Positions 42,899-47,401 of a DNA stretch of 47,401 nt are shown here, piece by piece. The notes under the pieces were generated by a model, which saw only the letters and a program-made list of their open reading frames with translations, did not search any database and was not told the DNA's origin. How positions within the stretch are numbered: position 1 is the stretch's first letter; each line of letters starts with the position of its first letter. Source of the stretch: CG1-02-35-72 sp036170135 (lineage in GTDB: Bacteria; Bacteroidota; Bacteroidia; Flavobacteriales; Flavobacteriaceae). The DNA is taken from positions 1 to 47,401 of the forward strand of contig JAVHOP010000024.1 of the NCBI GenBank assembly GCA_036170135.1, written 5' to 3'. Both the position numbers and the translations under genes were made by a program.

Positions 42899-42935
42899 TA
42901 AAAAAAATGCCAACGTGTCATTACATTGGCATTTT
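42899..42935 (-). terminator. Terminator between secG and groES
   Basis: A 10-bp perfect stem, AAAATGCCAA (42904-42913) and TTGGCATTTT (42926-42935), with a 12-nt loop. On the minus strand it is followed by a run of T, so it ends the miaB-to-secG transcript and isolates groESL as its own unit. Confidence 0.8.
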
Positions 42936-42960
42936 AAAAGGTTTATTGAAACAGATTTTA

Positions 42961-43320
42961 TTATTTGCTACTGTCTTTTTTAGTGTCAGTTGTTGGTGAC
43001 GTAATTGGTGTTGCCAACTTTTGATCTTGAGCAGGTAATTCTCTATTTTCAAGTTTTTGTTCAACTTCAGAATTTTGTTGAGTACCGCCACGTTCAATAG
43101 CGAAATTAGACAACAAAATCAATGCAAAAAGGATAGAGGCCAAAACCCAAGTACTTTTATCTAAAAAGTTTGTTGTGTTTTGAACGCCACCTAAAGCTTG
43201 TGTGCCACCACCTCCAAAAGAAGATGATAATCCGCCACCCTTTGGGTTTTGAACCATAATAAGTAAAACAAGAAATGCGGCTACAATGATGATTAAGACT
43301 AAGAATATGGTATAAGTCAT
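42961..43320 (-). CDS. secG: Preprotein translocase subunit SecG
   Basis: A small SecYEG subunit. The 119 residues form two membrane helices (about 3-22 and 55-72) joined by the typical loop LLIMVQNPKGGGLSSSFGGG and GTQALGGVQNTTNFLDKSTW. The C-terminus (80-119) is a polar, low-complexity tail common in Bacteroidota. It follows the TPR gene after 12 nt and precedes the secG terminator. Confidence 0.95.
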   Translation of the reverse strand: MTYTIFLVLIIIVAAFLVLLIMVQNPKGGGLSSSFGGGGTQALGGVQNTTNFLDKSTWVLASILFALILLSNFAIERGGTQQNSEVEQKLENRELPAQDQKLATPITSPTTDTKKDSSK

Positions 43321-43332
43321 GATGTTAAATTA

Positions 43333-44028
43333 TTATATTTTTTGTAAATTTTTTATTGCTCTAATTTGGTCAGCAAAGAAACCACTTTTTTCCGGATATT
43401 TCAAAATTAAAATAGTATAAGCTTTAATGGCTTTTTCATATTTCTTTTGTTCTAAGTAAACTTTTGCCAAGGTTTCTGTCATAATACTTAGGTTTTCTTG
43501 AATACTTTCATTTGCAATTGTTGTTTTTTCGATAATTTTAAGTGGTTTGATTTTAGGGTTAGTTTTGATAAAATTTTCGATTAAATCAACAGTTTTTTCA
43601 GTCTTAGCGTCGTAGCGTTCAATTGGTTTTATTTGTTTTAATTGAAGCCATTCGTTAAACGAATGGGTTTCGGTTGCATCAAAAACTAAAGGTTTGCCTA
43701 AATTTAAAGTTTCTGAAAGTGTATTTTTATTATTGACACTTATTGTTTTATGTAAATCGGAAATTGTTTCGTTTACTTTTTCTTCAAAAATTTTATTTGG
43801 TGTAATTATGAAATCAAATAAAATGGAGCGGTTGGTGGTATAAGCGGCTGTTTTTTTTAAAGCATCATTAAATTTAAAACTTTTCTCATTTTGCAATCCT
43901 TTCAAATGGAGGATTCTTGCAGCCTGGAAATAAGGATACGCCTCTAAAACAGGCTCTATTTTATCCATAAATAGCTTGTCAATTTTACTAGGATTAATTA
44001 AGATGTCATTAAATTCAGTTAAATTCAT
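43333..44028 (-). CDS. Hypothetical TPR-containing protein next to lptE
   Basis: A 231-residue cytosolic protein with no signal peptide. The N-terminal 70 residues (LINPSKIDKLFMDKIEPVLE, YPYFQAARILHLKGLQNEKS) are helical and recall a family found next to lptE in flavobacteria. The C-terminal 50 residues form a TPR pair: TETLAKVYLEQKKYEKAIKA, then YTILILKYPEKSGFFADQIR. It starts 1 nt after lptE and ends 12 nt before secG. Function unknown; the neighbourhood suggests envelope biogenesis. Confidence 0.8.
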   Translation of the reverse strand: MNLTEFNDILINPSKIDKLFMDKIEPVLEAYPYFQAARILHLKGLQNEKSFKFNDALKKTAAYTTNRSILFDFIITPNKIFEEKVNETISDLHKTISVNNKNTLSETLNLGKPLVFDATETHSFNEWLQLKQIKPIERYDAKTEKTVDLIENFIKTNPKIKPLKIIEKTTIANESIQENLSIMTETLAKVYLEQKKYEKAIKAYTILILKYPEKSGFFADQIRAIKNLQKI

Positions 44029-44029
44029 G

Positions 44030-44551
44030 TTACCATTTTGCTAATGAAGCATTAAAAATATCCTGAGTAATACGTTCAAAAATGATTTTAAAAGCTTCGT
44101 CTAAAACGCTTCCCGATAATTGTGCATTGGCATCATAATCATAATAAAAACTAAAGCTTTGTGTAAAATTATCTTCTATTTTTAGTTTATTAAAAAAACG
44201 GACATTTACACCAATAGTTAGTCTATTTTGAGAAGCTGTTTGTTGCGCTGTAGCCATTGTAGGCTCAATACGATATTGTGTAATCTCGCCTTCAAATTGT
44301 AAATCGGCATTGGCTTTTACCAAATTTAAATTGGTTTGTTTTAAAAATAAATCCTGCAAAGCCAAGGTAAATTCTTGACTTAATCTAGGCTCAACCAATT
44401 CTGCATTATTAGGAAAGTAATCAATTTGAATGGTTTTAGCTTCGCCGGTACTACCTCCGGTAAACGAATAAGCGCCACAACCGTCGGCAAAAATTATTAT
44501 AAAGATTACTATAAATGCCTTTACTAATAAATATTTTATTTTACGATTCAT
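44030..44551 (-). CDS. lptE: LptE-family LPS-assembly lipoprotein
   Basis: An outer-membrane lipoprotein expected to plug LptD in lipopolysaccharide insertion. The 173 residues have a signal peptide with a lipobox-like FADGC at Cys25, followed by YSFTGGSTGEAKTIQIDYFP, typical of the Bacteroidota LptE family. A beta-alpha layout follows: RLSQEFTLALQDLFLKQTNL, ADLQFEGEITQYRIEPTMAT. The family is much diverged from E. coli LptE, so the symbol reflects the accepted family name. It is in the miaB-to-secG operon. Confidence 0.87.
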   Translation of the reverse strand: MNRKIKYLLVKAFIVIFIIIFADGCGAYSFTGGSTGEAKTIQIDYFPNNAELVEPRLSQEFTLALQDLFLKQTNLNLVKANADLQFEGEITQYRIEPTMATAQQTASQNRLTIGVNVRFFNKLKIEDNFTQSFSFYYDYDANAQLSGSVLDEAFKIIFERITQDIFNASLAKW

Positions 44552-44632
44552 AATTTTTATTGGGGCAAAATTTTTTAGAATTTCAAAGGTATTAATAATT
44601 CAAATTTAAAACATAGCATATCACAGGAATCA

Positions 44633-45871
44633 TTACAAATTAAGTTGCTTTATTTTTCGATAAAGTGTACGTTCAGAAATACCTAATTCTTTTGCCGCTA
44701 ATTTGCGTTTCCCCTTATGGCGTGCAAGGGCTTGTGTAATCATTTCAATTTCAGTATCTTTTAAAGATTGTAAATGTTCAATAGTTTCTACATCATTAAA
44801 ATCGGCTTGGCTAAAATGCGCATTATTATCTGCAGCGAGAATTTCTACAGGCGATTCAACTTCGTCTTGAGGCTCAAAATCATTGTAGAGCTTTTCTATG
44901 AGATGTTTATTTTCTTTTAAACTTGACTGGTCTTTATCGTCTTTAATCAAGCTCAAAGTCAGTTTTTTTAAATCGTTAATATCGTTGCGCATATCAAATA
45001 AAACCTTGTATAAAATTTCACGCTCATTGGTAAAATCGCTGCTGTCTTTAAATTTATCTCCCACAATTGCAGGTAAATTAGTGTTTAAACCTGGCAGATA
45101 CCCTTTTAAAATTGAAGCATTTATGACTCTAATTTGCTCTATTACCGATATTTGCTCGGCAATATTTCGCAGTTGCCTGATATTTCCTGGCCAATTATAA
45201 TTTTCTAAAAGGGTTGTGGCATCAGCTTCTAAACGAATGGTTGGCATACGGTATTTTTGTGCAAAATCTGAAGCGAATTTTCTAAATAACAAGTGGATAT
45301 CTGATTTGCGTTCTCGCAACGGCGGTAAATTGATTTCGATTGTGCTCAAGCGATAATATAAATCTTCTCTAAATTTATTCTGGCTGATAGCTTTTGCCAT
45401 ATTTAAATTTGAGGCGGCTACAATTCTGACATCGGTTTTTTGGACTTGTGATGAGCCTACTTTCATAAATTCACCATTTTCTAATATGCGCAACAATCTA
45501 ACTTGTGTTGATAACGGTAATTCGGCGACTTCATCTAAAAAAATAGTGCCTCCATCAGCAACTTCAAAATAGCCTTTACGGGTTTGGGTAGCGCCAGTAA
45601 AAGAACCTTTTTCGTGGCCAAACAATTCACTGTCAATAGTCCCTTCGGGAATTGCTCCACAATTTACCGCGATATAATTAGCGTGCTTGCGATGCGATAA
45701 TTGGTGGATAATTTTTGGAATATTCTCTTTTCCTACGCCACTTTCACCGGTAACCAAAACCGAAATATTGGTAGCCGAAACGCGAATTGCTTTTTCAATA
45801 GCGCGGTTTAAATGCATATCGTTTCCAATAATCCCAAAACGTTGTTTGATAGCTTGTACCGATGATTCCAT
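44633..45871 (-). CDS. Sigma-54-dependent transcriptional activator without receiver domain
   Basis: A 412-residue bacterial enhancer-binding protein that would drive RpoN-dependent promoters. The AAA+ domain starts near residue 10: Walker A G42-ESGVGKE49, the sigma-54 contact loop GSFTGA (89-94; usual GAFTGA with one Ser), Walker B TIFLDE (109-114) and WPGNIRQLRN in the R-finger/sensor 2 region. A Fis-type helix-turn-helix closes it (about 372-412, KGKRKLAAKELGISERTLYR). There is no N-terminal receiver or sensor domain; the 100 residues between AAA+ and HTH hold the only possible control region. It is encoded between miaB and lptE. Confidence 0.94.
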   Translation of the reverse strand: MESSVQAIKQRFGIIGNDMHLNRAIEKAIRVSATNISVLVTGESGVGKENIPKIIHQLSHRKHANYIAVNCGAIPEGTIDSELFGHEKGSFTGATQTRKGYFEVADGGTIFLDEVAELPLSTQVRLLRILENGEFMKVGSSQVQKTDVRIVAASNLNMAKAISQNKFREDLYYRLSTIEINLPPLRERKSDIHLLFRKFASDFAQKYRMPTIRLEADATTLLENYNWPGNIRQLRNIAEQISVIEQIRVINASILKGYLPGLNTNLPAIVGDKFKDSSDFTNEREILYKVLFDMRNDINDLKKLTLSLIKDDKDQSSLKENKHLIEKLYNDFEPQDEVESPVEILAADNNAHFSQADFNDVETIEHLQSLKDTEIEMITQALARHKGKRKLAAKELGISERTLYRKIKQLNL

Positions 45872-45889
45872 AGTCTTAATCGTTTTAAA

Positions 45890-47329
45890 TTAGCTTATTT
45901 TTTCACCTATTAAAGTAGCCGAAGTACAGGTGTTTACCTTAACTTGGATAAAATCTCCCACCATTTCTCCATTTGTTTTCGGAAAAACCACTACGGCATT
46001 TTGCGAATTTCGCCCCATCCAATATGCTTCCGATTTTTTTGAATCGCCTTCAATTAAGACTTCTACTGTTTTGCCCAAAAATTGTTTGGTTCTGAACAAA
46101 CTGTGTTCTCTTTGTAGCTCAATCACATCATTCAAGCGTCGTTTTTTGATTGCTTGAGGAACATCGTCGTCCATTTTTTTCTCTGCTAAGGTTCCGGGAC
46201 GCTCAGAATAGGCAAACATAAATCCGAAATCGTATTTTACATAGGTCATCAACGATAAAGTATCTTGATGATCGGCTTCGGTTTCGCCACAAAACCCGAC
46301 CATCATATCTTGCGAAATGGCACAATCGGGTAAAATTTTATGAACATTATCGATAAGTGTCATATATTCTTCACGGGTATGTTGTCGGTTCATACGTTTT
46401 AACATTCTAGTGCTTCCAGATTGAACTGGCAGATGAATGTATTTGCAAATATTGTCGTGTTTTGCCATCGTATGGAGCACATCAAGGTGCATATCCTGCG
46501 GATTGGACGTCGAAAAGCGGAAACGAATTTTAGGAAAAGTCGTGGCACACAAATCCAATAGATTAGAAAAATCAAATGCGGTAGCCTGCGCCATCTCACT
46601 AGCATTTTTAAAATCTTTTTTTAAGCCGCCGCCATACCATAAATAACTATCTACATTTTGACCGAGTAAGGTAACTTCCTTAAAATTTTTATCAGATAAA
46701 TCTTGAATTTCTTTGATGATGCTTTGCGGATCACGACTGCGCTCACGACCTCGTGTAAAGGGCACCACACAAAAGGTGCACATATTATCGCACCCACGTG
46801 TAATCGACACGAAAGCCGAAACGCCGTTGCTGTTTAAACGCACAGGCGACACATCGGCATAGGTTTCTTCTCGAGATAAAATCACATTAATAGCATCTCT
46901 GCCAGCTTCAATTTCTTCAATTAAATTTGGCAAATCGCGATAAGCATCGGGACCAACTACCAAATCGACAATCTTCTCTTCTTCAAGAAATTGTTCTTTT
47001 AAGCGTTCGGCCATACAGCCCAAAACGCCGACTTTCATTTTAGGATTTAATTTTTTTATGGCATTAAATTTTTCGAGGCGTTTTCGAACGGTTTGTTCTG
47101 CTTTCTCGCGAATAGAGCAGGTATTTACCAGAACCAAATCGGCTTCTTCAAGATTTTGTGTGGTATTAAATCCGTGGTCAGAAAGTATGGCAGCTACAAT
47201 TTCACTGTCGTTTAAATTCATCTGACAACCATAGCTCTCTATAAATAATTTTTTAGAATTCTCTTTTTTTATAGGATTATTCAAGGCTTGACCTTGTTTT
47301 TCTTCTTCTATAATTTTTTCTGACAACAT
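45890..47329 (-). CDS. miaB: tRNA-2-methylthio-N6-dimethylallyladenosine synthase
   Basis: A radical-SAM methylthiotransferase acting on i6A37 of tRNA. The 479 residues have the N-terminal MTTase domain with cluster ligands C35 (ESYGCQMNLNDSE), C71 (NTCSIREKAEQ) and C105 (GVLGCMAERL). The SAM cluster motif C180-x3-C184-x2-C187 is in RGCDNMCTFCVVPFTRGRER, and a TRAM domain at the end contains KTVEVLIEGDSKKSEAYWMG. An acidic/Lys-rich stretch of about 26 residues precedes the conserved N-terminus. It is first in the operon miaB - sigma-54 activator - lptE - TPR - secG. Confidence 0.97.
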   Translation of the reverse strand: MLSEKIIEEEKQGQALNNPIKKENSKKLFIESYGCQMNLNDSEIVAAILSDHGFNTTQNLEEADLVLVNTCSIREKAEQTVRKRLEKFNAIKKLNPKMKVGVLGCMAERLKEQFLEEEKIVDLVVGPDAYRDLPNLIEEIEAGRDAINVILSREETYADVSPVRLNSNGVSAFVSITRGCDNMCTFCVVPFTRGRERSRDPQSIIKEIQDLSDKNFKEVTLLGQNVDSYLWYGGGLKKDFKNASEMAQATAFDFSNLLDLCATTFPKIRFRFSTSNPQDMHLDVLHTMAKHDNICKYIHLPVQSGSTRMLKRMNRQHTREEYMTLIDNVHKILPDCAISQDMMVGFCGETEADHQDTLSLMTYVKYDFGFMFAYSERPGTLAEKKMDDDVPQAIKKRRLNDVIELQREHSLFRTKQFLGKTVEVLIEGDSKKSEAYWMGRNSQNAVVVFPKTNGEMVGDFIQVKVNTCTSATLIGEKIS

Positions 47330-47343
47330 ATTTTTAATTTGCG

Positions 47344-47376
47344 CAAATGTAATAAAAATCTATAAAACGTGACAAA
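47344..47376 (-). promoter_or_regulatory. Candidate miaB promoter
   Basis: On the minus strand TTTG (47376-47373) is followed after 21 nt by TACATTTG (47351-47344), an exact TAnnTTTG box. Initiation would fall near 47338, about 9 nt before the miaB ATG. The -33 box overlaps the inverted repeat at 47370-47382. Confidence 0.45.
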
Positions 47377-47382
47377 TTGGCA
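47370..47382. promoter_or_regulatory. TGACA-AAT-TGGCA repeat at the right edge
   Basis: A 13-nt imperfect inverted repeat with the pattern TGNCA-N3-TGNCA, the same layout as the perfect repeat upstream of htpG. It overlaps the candidate miaB -33 box and may serve a divergent gene beyond the window. Confidence 0.35.
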
Positions 47383-47401
47383 GAAAAATTAAGAGGAATT
47401 T

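Noticed and set aside
46437..46646. Open frame on the plus strand inside miaB
   Set aside because: Antisense shadow of miaB, with no recognisable domain and no promoter.

Overview
The window is a low-G+C stretch of a Bacteroidota chromosome, most likely from the Flavobacteriaceae. Support for this comes from family markers (DUF5606, DUF349 repeat protein, DUF5916 outer-membrane protein, DUF4369 lipoprotein, an NSS transporter with a MetS-like subunit), from promoters of the TTTG / TAnnTTTG type, and from the lack of Shine-Dalgarno sites. It is mostly housekeeping DNA packed into short operons. I see no rRNA, tRNA, CRISPR array, prophage or intact insertion sequence.

Layout. 1-3231 (minus): ruvX, def, DUF5606, mazG and a Nif3-family gene that starts at TTG and runs off the left edge. 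3324-7880 (plus): dapD, two GT2 glycosyltransferases, a Sua5/TsaC enzyme and cca, almost without spacers. 8103-12707 (minus): a secreted cupin, an acyl-CoA dehydrogenase, a helix-hairpin-helix membrane protein, and an NSS transporter overlapped by a 49-residue MetS-like gene. 13032-21433: a CoA-binding protein; then on the minus strand pyrR, pyrB, a STAS-like gene, rnz, an acyl-CoA ligase and a penicillin-acylase-like Ntn hydrolase; and a divergent TPR gene. 21445-25489: a GT2/LAB_N pair divergent from DedA, DUF368 and aroE, which together look like a polyprenyl-phosphate module. 25583-31393: DUF349 protein, fabH, htpG, a double CDGSH protein and a Nudix hydrolase. 31400-34999: an S1/P1 nuclease divergent from an SPFH - DUF4177 - DUF1648 - alpha/beta hydrolase - Arc-type regulator operon. 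35045-40596: DUF5916 protein, M14 peptidase, DUF4369 lipoprotein. 40702-47329 (minus): miaB, a sigma-54 activator, lptE, a TPR gene, secG, then groES and groEL behind their own promoter.

The two 100-N gaps are each flanked by the same 55-bp sequence on both sides, so they look like scaffolding artefacts between contigs that actually overlap. Collapsing each repeat restores a complete 92-residue GroES and makes the GT2 stop codon abut the LAB_N start codon.

The most interesting points are: (a) the SPFH/Arc operon, whose promoter carries three ATATC boxes exactly 11 bp apart, the spacing expected for a ribbon-helix-helix autoregulator; (b) two unrelated predicted undecaprenyl-phosphate flippases (DedA and DUF368) side by side and divergent from a polyprenyl-phosphate GT2/LAB_N pair; (c) a 26-nt promoter block shared by groES and htpG; (d) a roughly 107-residue soluble insertion before the last membrane helix of the NSS transporter. 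I did not find an obvious new defence or mobile system.
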